Shown here one piece after another: positions 9,425 to 21,179 of a stretch of DNA of 64,000 nt. How positions within the stretch are numbered: the first letter of the stretch is position 1; each line of letters begins with the position of its first letter. The notes under the pieces were generated by a model. That model ran no database searches, was not told the origin of the DNA, and saw only the letters and a list, made by a program, of their open reading frames with translations. A program made the position numbers and the translations under genes. The stretch comes from Arachis hypogaea (Eukaryota; Streptophyta; Magnoliopsida; Fabales; Fabaceae), in NCBI RefSeq assembly GCF_003086295.3, contig NC_092050.1:157238699-157302698 (forward strand), in the 5' to 3' direction.

Positions 9425-11278
9425 ATGGCAGATGAGGTTTCGAATGCTAATGGTGGTTCATCCACAAATGTTAGTACACCAGTAGTTGCACAATCTTTGG
9501 ACGTTACTTCACGTTTGGAAGGTGTGGTAGTAAGTGAAAGTGTGGTGGTTACTAGTGTTTAGACGGGGAATAGTGGGCGTAATACTCGTCCACGTGGTAA
9601 TCCAATACCAACGCAACCCCAAGTAACCGCTAGTTGGCCTTCTTATGGCCTTCTCCCAGGTTATACGCCACCAGTAAGTGGTTTTGCCCCTCCGATTCGA
9701 TTTAGAGACACGGGTGGAGTGAATAATATTCAAATGCCCCAGGTTGTTCCACATCAAATGCTTCTAATTCAGTGGCAGCATTTCGACAGCATGTGGAAGA
9801 GAGTCATCATGATTTGGTCAATTTGTTGACCTAACAAATGACCACAATCTTGAATCCCATGATGGTAGACCATGAGACAAAGTTTGATCGTCTTGAAGAC
9901 AAGTAGAGCGAATCGCTCGAATTGTCGATTATGATGAAGGTGAAAGGCAAAATGCAGGGGGAAATTATGAGGGTTTTGAAAACTTGTTTAAAATGAAAAT
10001 GATGCTCTTAGGGGCAGGGAAAATCCTCGGTTAATTCCTCGTAAATAGAATGTTGATGATGTACTGGCTCGATTACGTGCTAATTAAGTCGGTGAACGTT
10101 ATCAGGTCACAAGAATTGTGGAAGATATCCTCAATAGGGTCGGATTCAATATAGGATTCATGAATCGACCTCATTTTGTGTCATTCTTTCCTCATAATGT
10201 TCAAATGGCTGAAGTGCCAATAGGAGTAAAAAAATTCTAAGATAGTCACAAAATTTGCTGGAGAAGTTGGGGAATCAACTACTGAACATGTTGCTCGGTA
10301 TTTGGTTAAGATTGGAAATTTAACTAATGATGAAAATTTAAAAATAAAATTTTTTTCTTCTTCATTAACGAAGAATGCATTTACTTGATTTTCGAATCTT
10401 AGACCAAATTCGATAACAACATGGGTTCAATTAGAGAATGCTTTTCATGCCTAATTTTATCAGGGAGAACTGAACGTGGCAGTTACTGATTTAGTGGTTT
10501 TGATTATATGATTCGTTTCAAAAACGCTAGAAGTCGATGCTATGTATCTCTTCCTAAAAGCGAAGTGGTAAAAATAGCAATCATGGGGCTAGGTTTTTAT
10601 ATGCATCAAAAGCTGCTCAACGTTCATATACCTGATTTGGCTCATTTGGCTGAGAGAGTTCGTCAGGTTGAAATTCTAAGGAAAAAGAAAGAGAAATATG
10701 AGAGTGATGAAAGAAAGTTGAAGAGTAAATAGTTTTCTCAAAAAGAAAAGGTTTCTTATGTAGCAATGGAATCCTCAGATGAGGAGTTTGATTTAGAGGC
10801 AGAAGTTGATTTGGCTGAACTTAAGAAAGGTCCACCTTATGTTTGTTCCTTACTTAGAAAAATATCGAACAGTGATAAATCGAGTGATTCAAAATAGAAG
10901 AGTGGAAAGAGATATAGTTTTGATACCTCAAAATCGGATCAAATATTCGATGTGTTGCTTAAAGATAAACAATTAATTTTACCTGAGGGCAGAACTTTGC
11001 TTTCAGTGAGAGATTTAAAAGAAAAACCTTATTGTAAATTTCATCAAGCAACTAGTCATTCAACTAATAATTGTGTCCGTTTCAGGGACTTGATACAAGA
11101 GGCCATCATGGAAGGGCGGTTAAAATTCGATGATGGAAAAAAAAAGAGATGGAGGTTGATTCTGATCCCTTTGATAGTGGAACCAGTTTTGCTGAGCCAT
11201 ATTTTGGCATGAATATGGTTGGAATGTCTTATGACTTTGATGTGGCCTTGGGAGATTACGAATCGAATGTTTGAGTAG
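9425..11278 (+). pseudogene. Gypsy gag, broken
   Basis: A start codon at 9425 begins MADEVSNANGGSSTN, a plausible gag N terminus. Later fragments fit Tat-type gag: a coiled, lysine-rich part near 10660-10730 and, at 11028, PYCKFHQATSHSTNNC followed by VRFRDLIQEAIMEGRL, the usual C-terminal zinc-binding and linker segment. Multiple stops and frameshifts separate the pieces; the longest open pieces are 74 and 86 codons. Confidence 0.78.
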
Positions 11279-12089
11279 GAGATGGGCTACTGGAGTTTCT
11301 AATGCAGCAAAAACTGAAGGATCGGGATGTATCTCTGTGTCCTTGATGCAATGCAGTTTTTGATGCTGAAGCTACAACAATCTTTGAGAAGGAAATGATG
11401 AAGAAGGAATTGGCTCATAAGAAAGAGCAGGCTTGCCAGAAACATCCTATTTGACAAGTAGAGGGACAAAGTTCTGGTGGCCCTCAGAGAAATGTTGTTG
11501 CGCCCATGAGTCATTCTCAGGCTTTGGGTGTGTAGTGGATTCAAAACTTTCAAGAATTTTAAAACAGGGATGCTCACTATAGGCATAATCCACAGTGGGG
11601 CCATCGTGGTCCTCGTCGAGGTTGATATCCTTATTTCTGTGGTCGAACCAGGGGGAATTAAAGGGGAAGAAGAAGAAGAGGACTCCCGGCGCCCAAGTTG
11701 TCTCAGGATAATAAGGTCAAGGGGACAACCCCTTCTGTGCATTCTCGAGTGGTGTTCCCAATTGATGAGGAGACTTATCCAAAGGGTATTCCATATCTAG
11801 TGAAGCTGGATAAAGGCAAAGCTGTGGTGGTTGCATCTGAAGGCGATAAAGATAAAGTTGCTGATTTGGATGAGGAGTACTTCGAGGAAGGTGATGACGA
11901 AATGGTCAGTACTATTTCGATCATCCCAACTGAATATTTGGGGGAATATGAAGGCAATCCAGGGGAAATTATGATGTTGATGATGAAGAAGCTTTCTCGT
12001 TTATTCGATACGAGGATGAACCTGGCTATTTTCAAAGGCCCTCTAAAAAGCATAAGTCTCATCTGCGCCCATTACATATCACAGCAGTT

Positions 12090-12368
12090 ATGAGCAGGAT
12101 TAAAATAAATAAAGTTCTGATTGATCGAGGAGTAGCAATTAGCCTCTTGCCAGAGAGGATGTTGATGAAGGTAGAAAAACAACCTGATGATTTAATCTCC
12201 ACCAATATTTTGGTGACAGATTATAGTGGGGTCTTAACTCCTGCAAAAAGATTGGTAATGCTTGGGGTGAAAGTTGGGTCTTCTGATCGAAAAACTATTT
12301 TTGTTGTGGTGTCTTCGAAAGCCAGTTATAATGCCTTGTTGGGGCGCGAAGGGATCCTTGGAGTTTGA
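12090..12368 (+). pseudogene. Gypsy aspartic protease domain
   Basis: The 92-codon open frame contains KVLIDRGVAISLLP, where gypsy proteases normally have D-S/T/G-G-A as the active site, and ends in YNALLGREGILG, the conserved C-terminal flap-to-end motif. An arginine sits at the position normally held by S, T or G, so catalysis is doubtful. A stop follows at 12366. Confidence 0.8.
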
Positions 12369-13093
12369 GCTGCTCTATCTACTGTGCATCAAAGTATCCT
12401 TTTATGGACAAAGGAAGGAAAACCTGAAATAGTTAGGGCTGATTCGAACTTATATGTCGAACAGTAACATGTTGATTTTAGGGTATATAGTCCTAAACTG
12501 AAGCCTTTGAATGTCGATATGGTGCTTAATTCCTTCAACTGTGAAGGTTGTTATTTGACTTTAGAGGGGTTGAATGCGAAGCTCCGTCGTCCACAACTTA
12601 GTTCTCCTCCAACTGGTTGGGATTGCTCGGCGTAAGTGGTGATATGAAGACTTTCTTCCATGGCAGGGGAACAAGATGCCTCAAATTAACTGGTAACTTT
12701 AAACAAGTATAAATAGTTTTCCTTCGGTAGAAAATAAAAGTAATTCTTCTGATGAAGTTGAATCATTTAGGAATGTAGTTTCATCTTCTTCAATTTGTAG
12801 TATCGATTTGATTCTACCAATCGAATTTAGTCATGGTTTGAATTCCTTTTGTTTCCGTGGTTTAAATAATGTTATCAATCAAACTGCTGCCGATATAGCA
12901 GAAGTGCATTGTATTGAGAACAACGTTATTGCTAATTTAATTGATAATAAAGTATGATTTGGAAACCGTGGGTTTTGAAAAATATTTGGTAAAAGATGAT
13001 GAAGTTGCAAAAGGCTTCAAGTCACAAGATCTTTTAGAAGAAGTTAATTTGGGATCTGTTGATGAGGTTCGAATCACTTACATATGTAAGAAC

Positions 13094-14510
13094 CTTGCAG
13101 AACCATTTCGAATAGAATCACTTGATCTTTTACATGAATTTAAAGATTGCTTTGCTTGAGATTATCATGAGATGCCTGGTCTCAGTCGTTCTCTTGTGGA
13201 ACATCGATTGGCATTAAAACCACATGCTCGACCAATGAACAAACGCCTCGACAGTTTGTTCCTGAAATTAATCAAAAGATTAAAGAGGAAATTAAAGGTT
13301 TGATTAAAGAAAAATTCATTTGAACTGCACATGATGTGGAATGGGTTTCAAACATTGTTCCTGTAATGAAGAAGAATGAAAAATTAAGAGTATGTATCGA
13401 TTTTCAAGATTTGAATAATGCTACTCCAAATGATGAATACTTTATGCCTATAGCAGATATGTTAATTGATTCTGCTCCAGGTAATGAAATTCTAAGTTTT
13501 ATGGATGGCTATTCGGGATACAACTAGATCTTCATTCCAGAGGATGATGTGTCCAAAATTGCCTTTCGATGCCCTAGAGCATTGAGGACATATGAATGGG
13601 TAGTCATGCCATTCAGCTTAAAGAATGCTGGTGCGACATATCAACGCGCCATGAATACTATTTTCCATTAGTACATTGGAAAATTTATGGAAGTTTATAT
13701 TGATGATGTTATGGTTAAGTCGAATTCAGTAAACCAACATCTCGATCATTTGAGATAGGCATTTAACACGATGCGGAGAAAAGGATTAAAAATGAATCGT
13801 TTAAAATGCGCATTTGGTGTATCTGCAGGAAACTTCTTGAAATTTGTGGTTCACAAAAAGGGAATTGTTGTTGATAAAAACAAGGCTAATGTAATCTTGG
13901 AGTTGTCCCCTCCTAAGTCGAAAAAAGAAGTGCAATCCATTTTGGAAAGGTTAATTATCTCAAAAGGTATATATCAAACCTCTCGGGTCGAACTCGAGTA
14001 TTTACACCTTTAGTAAAACTCAAGAATGAAACACAGTTCGAATGGACAGGAGAACATCAAGAAGCTTTTGAGTAAATCAAAGTTTATTTGTCCAAAGCCC
14101 CGGTAATGGCAAACGTTTATCCTCATGAGCCTTTAAAATTATACATTGCAACATTCATGAATACAATTGGATGTATGTTGGCTCAGGATGATGAAGACAG
14201 ACATGAACGGGCTATCTATTATCTTAGTCGGGTGCTAACTGACATAGAGATGAGGTACTCACCTGTTGAAAACTTGTGTTTATCTCACTATTACGCTTGC
14301 ACGAAATTAAAGTGTTACATGGTAGCCAAAACCGTGAAAGTGATTGCCCGGACTGACTTGGTTAAATATATGTTATCCTATCCTATGCTGAGAGGTCGAT
14401 TAGGAAAATGGATGTTGGCCTTGACAGAATTCGATTTGCAATACGTCCCAGCCAAAGCTGTGAAATGTCAGGTCATTGCAGATTTTCTAGTGAACCATTT
14501 GAATAATCTT
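13094..14510 (+). pseudogene. Gypsy reverse transcriptase and RNase H, broken
   Basis: Segments in order: NLAEPFRIESLDLLHEFKD, EMPGLSRSLVEHRL, WVSNIVPVMKKN, LRVCIDFQDLNNATP, SFMDGYSGYN, FRCPRALRTYEWVVMPF, LKNAGATYQRAMN, VYIDDVMVKS (catalytic YIDD kept), then the RNase H at 14088-14510 with KLYIATFMN, AIYYLSRVL and IARTDLVKYML. In-frame stops at about 13159, 13321, 13525, 13669 and 13756 plus shifts break it. Confidence 0.9.
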
Positions 14511-14529
14511 AATGATGAGGGGGCAAACG

Positions 14530-14945
14530 TAATCGACGTATTGATTGGTTATTGGAAGTTATATTTTGATGGTTCGAAACATAAAGATAGTGCTGGAGTA
14601 GGGATTTTAATTATTTCACCAGAAGGTGTTCCATCAGAATTTTTATTTGAGTTAAAATACGCTTGTTCGAATAATGTGGCTGAGAAGGCTTTAATATTGG
14701 GCCTCAAAATTTTGATTGGAAAAGGGGTTATAGATATTCAAATTTTTGGGGATTTTCAGTTAATTTTAAAACAGTTATCAAAAGAATTCAAATGCAATAA
14801 TGAGAAGTTACAAAAGTATCTACTGATGGTATGGAAACGGTTAGCATCTTTTCGAAAAGTGTCATCGATTCATATCCCGAGGATTTAGAATGAAATTGCT
14901 AATGAGTTGGCCCAAATTGCATTGAGATACAAAGTGTTCCCTGAA
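14530..14945 (+). pseudogene. Second, archaeal-type RNase H of the gypsy element
   Basis: After the linker ADFLVNHLNN the frame reads YWKLYFDGSKHKDSAGVGIL, then NNVAEKALILGLKILIGKGV, IFGDFQLILKQL and, beyond a stop at 14886, NEIANELAQIA. This is the extra RNase H found in Tat-type gypsy elements. The acidic residues D (YFDGS), E (AEKAL) and D (FGDFQ) are all visible. The domain is nearly whole despite the decay elsewhere. Confidence 0.85.
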
Positions 14946-15136
14946 ACATTAAAAAAATTGGCGAGGATTCGTTAAATTTTAGTACCTGTTGATGAAAGAG
15001 AGGCTTTAGCCTTAGATAAATGAGAAGATGGTGATTGAAGAAAACCAATTGCTGAATATTTAAGAGATCCAAACATTTAAGTGAGTTTAGTGGCGATGGT
15101 TATTAATTAAAGTTAGCACTACCATTAATTAACCAC

Positions 15137-15676
15137 ACAGTATTGTTATTATCATAAAAATTACCAATAAATTATTAAAAAATATTAAAAAGTTATTAAA
15201 CAGTATTATCTAATATATTTTATTATACAGTATTATTATTATCATAAATATTCATAATAAATTATTAAAAAATAATAAAAAATTATTAAACAGTATTATT
15301 TATTATATTTTTTTACACAATATTGTTATTATCATAAAAATTAATAATAAATTATTAAAAAATAATAAAAATTTATTAAATAATATTATTTATTCTATTT
15401 TATTACATAGTACTATTATTATCATAAAAGTTCATAATAAATTATTAAAAAATAATAAAAAATTATTAAACATTATTATTTATTCTATTTTATTGCACAA
15501 TATTATTATTATCATAAAAATTCCTAATAAATTATTAAAAAATAATAAACAATTATTAAACAATATTATTTATTTTATTTTATTACACAGTATTATTATT
15601 ATCATAAAAATTTGTAATAAATTATTAAAAAATAATAAAAAATTATTAAAAAGTATTATTTATTATTAAAAAATAA
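15137..15676. repeat. Tandem array, six units of exactly 90 bp
   Basis: The start of each unit (acagtattnttattatcata) recurs at 15137, 15227, 15317, 15407, 15497 and 15587, an exact 90-bp period. Each unit ends in tattatttattctattttatta. It is almost pure A+T and contains no open frame. It sits at the truncated end of the gypsy element. Confidence 0.95.
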
Positions 15677-15756
15677 TAATAATTTATTATTATTATCCAC
15701 AGTATTTTAGAAAATTAACAATGTACTAATCATCATAATAATTTTTTTCATGAGAC

Positions 15757-15790
15757 TTAATCTTAATAATAATAATAATAACAATGTCAC

Positions 15791-15834
<44 letters not shown>

Positions 15835-15835
15835 A
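15757..15835. repeat. (TAA)n microsatellite
   Basis: Runs of taa/aat triplets (aataataataataacaatg then an uninterrupted run to about 15830). Confidence 0.9.
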
Positions 15836-15899
15836 TTACTAGTTAAAACACAAATACATAAAATATAAATAAATTAAATTTATTTATTGATCATAAAAT

Positions 15900-16530
15900 T
15901 AAAAAAAATACTTGTTCATTGAGGATGATCCAGATATTTAATAATGTGTTCTTTCAGTTTGGTAAAATCACGAACCATTTTTCTTCCTCCTTAAGCCCTA
16001 ACCCTTCACCGTATTCTTCTTCCTCCCACACTTGCTTCTTCACCCTTGCTTTTCACTCTTGCTTTTTCAATAACATTTTTCACTCTTGCTTCCTCTCTCA
16101 ACACAACCCTACTTGTGTTTTGGCTTTTATAAACTGGATTCACTACCCTCTACAACACGTGTCGCCTATGCAAGCAGGGAGGCTACCAATTGCAACCTGC
16201 GACTTGCACCTGCACACATGCCAAATGCAACCTGCGTTTTGGCGAATCCAATGCTAGTCAATAACTACTCATGTCTGCATGTAGGGGACAAAGGACACAT
16301 TTCGAAACGTGGTTGTCCTGCCCTGCCAACTGCAGGCTGCGTTTTGTAATATGCTTCACTTTTTTAGTCTTTGTCCCACCCAAAACGCGGATTATTTTTT
16401 GAGAGTTCTGACAATGGCAGCTCCACATTTGTGTATAATACGTCATGCATCTATTTTCCAGCATTTCATCATTTATTTATCCATTTACAAATTAATTAGG
16501 GTAAAAACTAAAAACTTAATCTTATAATGT
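15900..16530. other. Unassigned, relatively GC-rich segment
   Basis: A pyrimidine-rich stretch (cttcctccttaagccctaac) is followed by 16190-16370, where the phrase caacctgcg or its variants recurs (ttgcaacctgcgac, atgcaacctgcgttttgg, aggctgcgttttg). Open frames of 112 and 87 codons overlap here without a recognisable domain. It looks like part of a repeated element, perhaps an LTR or leader, but I cannot name it. A perfect ACACGTGTCG lies near 16156. Confidence 0.4.
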
Positions 16531-17008
16531 TTTCAACTCTCTACTGGTTCACTCTGATATTGATGTAATGCATAGTTCCCCCTTACTAATTTGAAGCTTC
16601 TAAGATTTTATGTTATAAAGGAGACTTGTTAATAGCTATGTTTATTCTTAAACACTTACTTCCCCACATAATCAAAATGTTAATTGTTGATCCCAAGTTT
16701 CTCGAGGAATAACTTTGGCTCTCTGTGGTATAGAACAGCACCCGAACCTCTTCCTTTTAGGTGGAATCAGCTGGATAAATTCAATATCATAAATCAAATT
16801 GGCATTTAAAAATCATTAACGATTAAATCTTCGAAAATGTTTAGTAACCAAAGAAAATTAATAAAAAATATTCATAACTTATCTTATTTAACTTTCATTA
16901 ATTGTTGCAACAATTAATTAATACAAAATAAGGCAAGTTCTGTGACTTTTTTTTTCTAGCATTATCGTAAATCTTCTAGGTTGCTCTGTAGATCAATACT
17001 CTTAGCTA
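16531..17008. other. Non-coding stretch
   Basis: AT-rich sequence with no recognisable gene, repeat array or structured element. Confidence 0.6.
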
Positions 17009-18545
17009 GTATATATTATAGAGTAAAGTATTGTTTTTGTCCTCAATGTTTGGGGTAAGTCCTAAAGTTGTCCCTAATGTTTAAGGGTGATTTGGCAAAC
17101 ACGTTGGAGAGGATAAAAGTGTATTTAAGTGCTTTGAACGCTGTTCTTTGTTGTTTGGTAATTTTTTCTTTAAATACTGATTTTACATGCTAAAAGCCCG
17201 TTCACTAAGCAAGAAATTGTAGTTTCTGCGTTTACTTAACATGCTTTACGTTTGTTGCTGGTCATGATTGACTTTAAAAATTTTCTCCATAATTTTTATC
17301 ATTTTGAATACTTTCTTTTGTATGTTGATTTTTTTTATTAAATTTTTTATTGTAATTTTCATATAATATAAATTATTGATTTTATTAAAAAAGACAAAGT
17401 AAATAAAAAATTGATCATACATAATAATAGAGTCATGAGTAATAAAATTTTATCATCCAAAATAATACTAAATAAAAGAATACTGAGAATATTAAAATAA
17501 TTATAGAATATTTTTTTGTTTGATATTGTAAAATTTATTATTGTAATTTTTGTGCACGATTTATTATTCTAATTTTTTATAATATGTATTATTGTTTCTA
17601 TTAAAAATGATAAATTAAATAAAAATTAATTATAAATAATAATAATAATAAAAATATAACTAATAAAAAATTAGAACATAAAACAATAATAAAAATAAGA
17701 TTATTGAGAGTACTGAACAAGAATATTAAAATATATTTTTTTATGTTATTTATAATTTAATAAATAAATATTAATTTTTATTATAAAAATAATACTTAAA
17801 AGTTGTCAATTTTTATATGTTATTTTTAATTTAATAAAAAATATTAATTTTTATTATAATAATAAAAATTTATAACATACTAAAATAGAGTGCTATAAAA
17901 AATACTATATAAAAAATATACTAAAAGAAGTATAAAAAAATAAATATACTTAAAAAAATAACATTATAATTTAATATTATATTTTTTAATAATTAATTAA
18001 TTATCTATCTAAAAGTTATTTTAACTAATATTATCCAAACAATATTCATTTTATCAAAATTAATTTTAATATAAAATTGTCAAACATAAATCATGTACTG
18101 TTGACATAAACTCACTTTTACCAGAATCAATTCTACAAAATTACCTTTATTCAACTTCTAATTTGACAAACATCAGCCCAAACATACACTAAATCGTCCT
18201 ATTTAAGTCTCAAATATTTTAAAATTGGCTCAATGTTGTGTTGCATTAGGAATCTGTTAACAAACTTGACGGCAAGACAAAATTGAGATGATTTTGAAAT
18301 GTTAAGAACTTAAATAGGACAAAAACGTTAGGACAAAAACTATACATAGAAATAAATTTTAATTTTATCTTTCAATAATATTAATTTTTTACGATACATA
18401 GTTATTCAATTATTTTTTAAAACGTTAAGGATTTAAATAAGACGATTTAAACACAACTTAGTCACTAAAAAAATAAAAAATAACTTTAAAATTTACTCCA
18501 AACGAGTTAAAAATAAAAATAATTCTTTACTCTATATTATATATT
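17009..18545. mobile_element. Long MITE-like element with an element nested inside
   Basis: The left end tatattatagagtaaagtat and the right end ctttactctatattatatat are inverted. The outer subterminal text (gtttttgtcctcaatgtttg at left, aataggacaaaaacgttagg at right) is also inverted. Inside, from about 17082 to 18190, a second AT-rich unit begins gggtgatttggcaaacacg and ends catcagcccaaacatacact, which may be a nested element. No transposase frame is seen. I could not settle the target duplication. Confidence 0.6.
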
Positions 18546-18555
18546 TTAATCATGA

Positions 18556-18774
<219 letters not shown>

Positions 18775-18779
18775 TAATG

Positions 18780-19470
18780 GAATTTTTTTTTAAAAATAAA
18801 AAATATATATTATTTTTAAAAATATGTTATTTGAATTTTAATCTTTAAAAAGCATTTTTTTATGATAAGTTTGTTTAGTTCCGGCCAACTTCTATAATTT
18901 TATGGAGTTCGTCTAATTTTAATGAATTTCACTCTAATTCTCTCTAAAATTTTGCAGAGAATAAAACTCAAAATTTTAAACTATTATCATCGTCTTTAAA
19001 AATATATAAAAATACACAAAATACACCGACAAGCATGCTTTCTTTAATATTACCAGCGGCAATAGTAACCAATGTCATTGTCTCTAGATTTTTTTTCATT
19101 ATAAATTAAAAAATCATTATTTCTCCAATAAAAATACGACTTATCCCTGTGTACGGTTGTGTATTCTTATGTACTCTGCAGACGATGATAATGATTGTTA
19201 TTGTCCGTTACAAAGTTTAAGAATTTAAATCAACCAGTTGTTTTTAAAAATTTGAAGTGAAGTTCTATTAATATTATGGAGTTTATCGGAGGTGCGGCAA
19301 ATTTGCCCTGAATAAAAAAAATTGTATCTAAAAAATTAAAGTTAAAAGAACGTGTTTCTGGAAATAAATATTTTTTTAATTTATTTCATAAAAAAACAAA
19401 AAAAAAAACCTTATCTAATGATGTGTTACTTTGTTGTTAAAAGAGTTGGTGTTCTATTAGATATTATCAG
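18780..19470. other. Non-coding stretch
   Basis: AT-rich, no gene or clear repeat seen. Confidence 0.6.
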
Positions 19471-19484
19471 TTATCATAGTTGGG

Positions 19485-19710
19485 CTTCGTCTTCTTCTTC
19501 CTTCTCCTCCTCTTCCTGCTTTTTCTTCTTCTTTTTTTCATTATCGTCATTGTCACCACCACTATACCACCACATCCATTTCCTCCTCTTCCTTCTCCTC
19601 TCCCTTCTATTTTTTTTTATTTGAATTTCTTTGATCTCTTCATTCATTTTCTTCTTTCTCTTCCATTATTATTATCGTCATCACCAACAATACCAATATT
19701 TTGCTAACAT
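19485..19710. repeat. Pyrimidine-rich low-complexity tract
   Basis: Runs of ctt/tcc with catca triplets. Open frames of 75-90 codons here are poly-serine/phenylalanine translations of the tract and are not credible genes. It is loosely the reverse complement of 20030-20330. Confidence 0.75.
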
Positions 19711-19760
19711 CTTTATTGACTCTGATTCTCTTTGGTGATTGAATGAACCTAAAATATTAT

Positions 19761-20020
19761 CAAAACGAAACTATTGTATAATACCAAATAAATCGAAAAT
19801 TGTCCATCATATAAATTCGAATTCAGAAACACTTTGAAGCGAAAATATTGTCAAAACGAAACCATTGTATAATACCAAATCAACCAAAAATTGTCCATTA
19901 TATAAATTCGAATTCAGAAATACCTATGTTTCGAATGAACCGAAAATTAGCTCAAAACGAAACAATTGTATAATACTAAATAACCGAAAATTGTCCATTA
20001 TATAAATTTGAATTTGATGA
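19761..20020. repeat. Tandem array, three units of 91-101 bp
   Basis: caaaacgaaac starts units at 19761, 19852 and 19953. Each continues ttgtataata, then aaaattgtccattatataaa and ttcgaattcagaaa. The spacing is 91 then 101 bp. Confidence 0.9.
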
Positions 20021-20029
20021 TAACGATAA

Positions 20030-20065
20030 TAACGATACGTACTAGAAAAAGACAATGCCGATAAC

Positions 20066-20098
<33 letters not shown>

Positions 20099-20330
20099 AA
20101 TGATGGAGGAGAAGGATAAAAATGAGAGAAGAGATGAAATTCCAATAGGAGGAAAAAAAGGAAGAGAAAGAGGTGTTGTTGATGATGACGGTAACGAAAT
20201 TGAAAAGTAATAAAAAAAAATAAAAAAAAAAAGAAGAAGACGTAGCATCTAGAGTGAAGAAGAAAAAAAAGAAGAACAAGAAGAAGCGCAGGAAAAAAAC
20301 AAAAAAAAACGTGGAACTCAAATCACTTGA
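20030..20330. repeat. Purine-rich tract with (GAT)n
   Basis: A (gat)n microsatellite at about 20064-20100 followed by gga/gaa-rich DNA. Together with 19485-19710 it flanks the tandem array with opposite strand bias. Antisense open frames here are low-complexity. Confidence 0.75.
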
Positions 20331-20625
20331 ATAAACTTGGATGTAAAATTGTTTTGGATGTGAAGAGTTATTCTTTCTTTTTAATGTCCTATAAAAAATA
20401 TGACAAGATGATGTAAATTCGTTCACTGGCTATGAATTAAAACTGCAATCTTAAGTATCTTTTTGCTATAAATATAATCGCTGATTTGCATGAAGATTGG
20501 GATTATGAAGTAGATAACAGTATGTCCTGATACAATTGGCTAATATTATCTTTTTTTCATATAATAATTGTATTACAAAAAATCATAATAGTTTCCTATA
20601 TCATTACAATATTAATTACTAGGCC
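20331..20625. other. Non-coding stretch
   Basis: AT-rich flank of the Copia 2 3' LTR; nothing recognised. Confidence 0.55.
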
Positions 20626-20963
20626 TGTTGGGTCATGGGTGTAACACAGTAGTTAATTTCTTTTTGTTGGTTTTGTTTAATCATTGTTATAAAATAACTA
20701 AATAAATAAATAAAGAAGAAGTAACAAACATAAAGTAAAATATAAAGAGAAGGAAATTAAAGAAGTATTGCAACATAAAGAGAGAAAGGATTATTTATTG
20801 TTTTTGTGTGTATCTTCCTTTTGCCTCAGTACATGTATTTATAGGCACACAAGAGGTAGCATATTCAACTCTCATTAAATTCTCATTAAACTCATCTCTT
20901 TTGAGAATGTGAGCCACCCATATTAAATGATGGTCATCCACCTCATTTGATCTTATCACAACA
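20626..20963 (-). repeat. 3' LTR of Copia 2
   Basis: 338 bp on the minus strand, TGTTGTGATAAG...GACCCAACA, with ends TGTTG/CAACA. The preceding polypurine tract CCAAGGGGAG (20964-20973) fixes the inner boundary. The outer boundary abuts taggcc. Confidence 0.88.
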
Positions 20964-21179
20964 CTCCCCTTGGATGACCATTTAGGATTATTGTCTCGTT
21001 AAAACCTTACTAAAGAAAACCCAATGGGAAAAACTTTAGTGAAGGAAAAAGAGTACAATATCCTTTGTGATGGGGACTGCCTCATTAAAAACCTTGTCAA
21101 GAAAAACCCAATGGGAAAAAACCTGACCAAGGAAAAAAGAGTACAGTCTCCCCCTCTTGTCGACATCATTTAATGTCTC
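20964..21179 (-). other. Copia 2 3' untranslated region with internal duplication
   Basis: On the minus strand two similar blocks follow each other: gggggagactgtactctttt to tttaatgaggcag, then gtactctttttccttcac to aacgagacaataatcc, both containing cccattgggttt. Purine runs in each could act as polypurine tracts. Confidence 0.6.

Larger units (their letters stand above)
8554..15105 (+). mobile_element. Ty3/gypsy (Tat-type) LTR retrotransposon, decayed and 3'-truncated
   Basis: A probable 5' LTR (8554-9327), a primer-binding site, then gag, protease, reverse transcriptase, RNase H and a second RNase H in that order. Reverse transcriptase placed before any integrase and the second RNase H point to the Tat branch of gypsy elements. 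Integrase and 3' LTR are absent; homology fades near 15105, where a tandem array begins. Many stops and frameshifts break the frame. Confidence 0.88.

Noticed and set aside
15137..15676. CRISPR-like regular array
   Set aside because: Units are contiguous 90-bp tandem repeats with no unique spacers, in eukaryotic DNA.
19352..19707. Serine- and phenylalanine-rich open frames
   Set aside because: Translations of a pyrimidine-rich low-complexity tract.
19924..20426. Minus-strand frames with poly-serine, poly-isoleucine or poly-histidine
   Set aside because: Translations of (gat)n and purine tracts.
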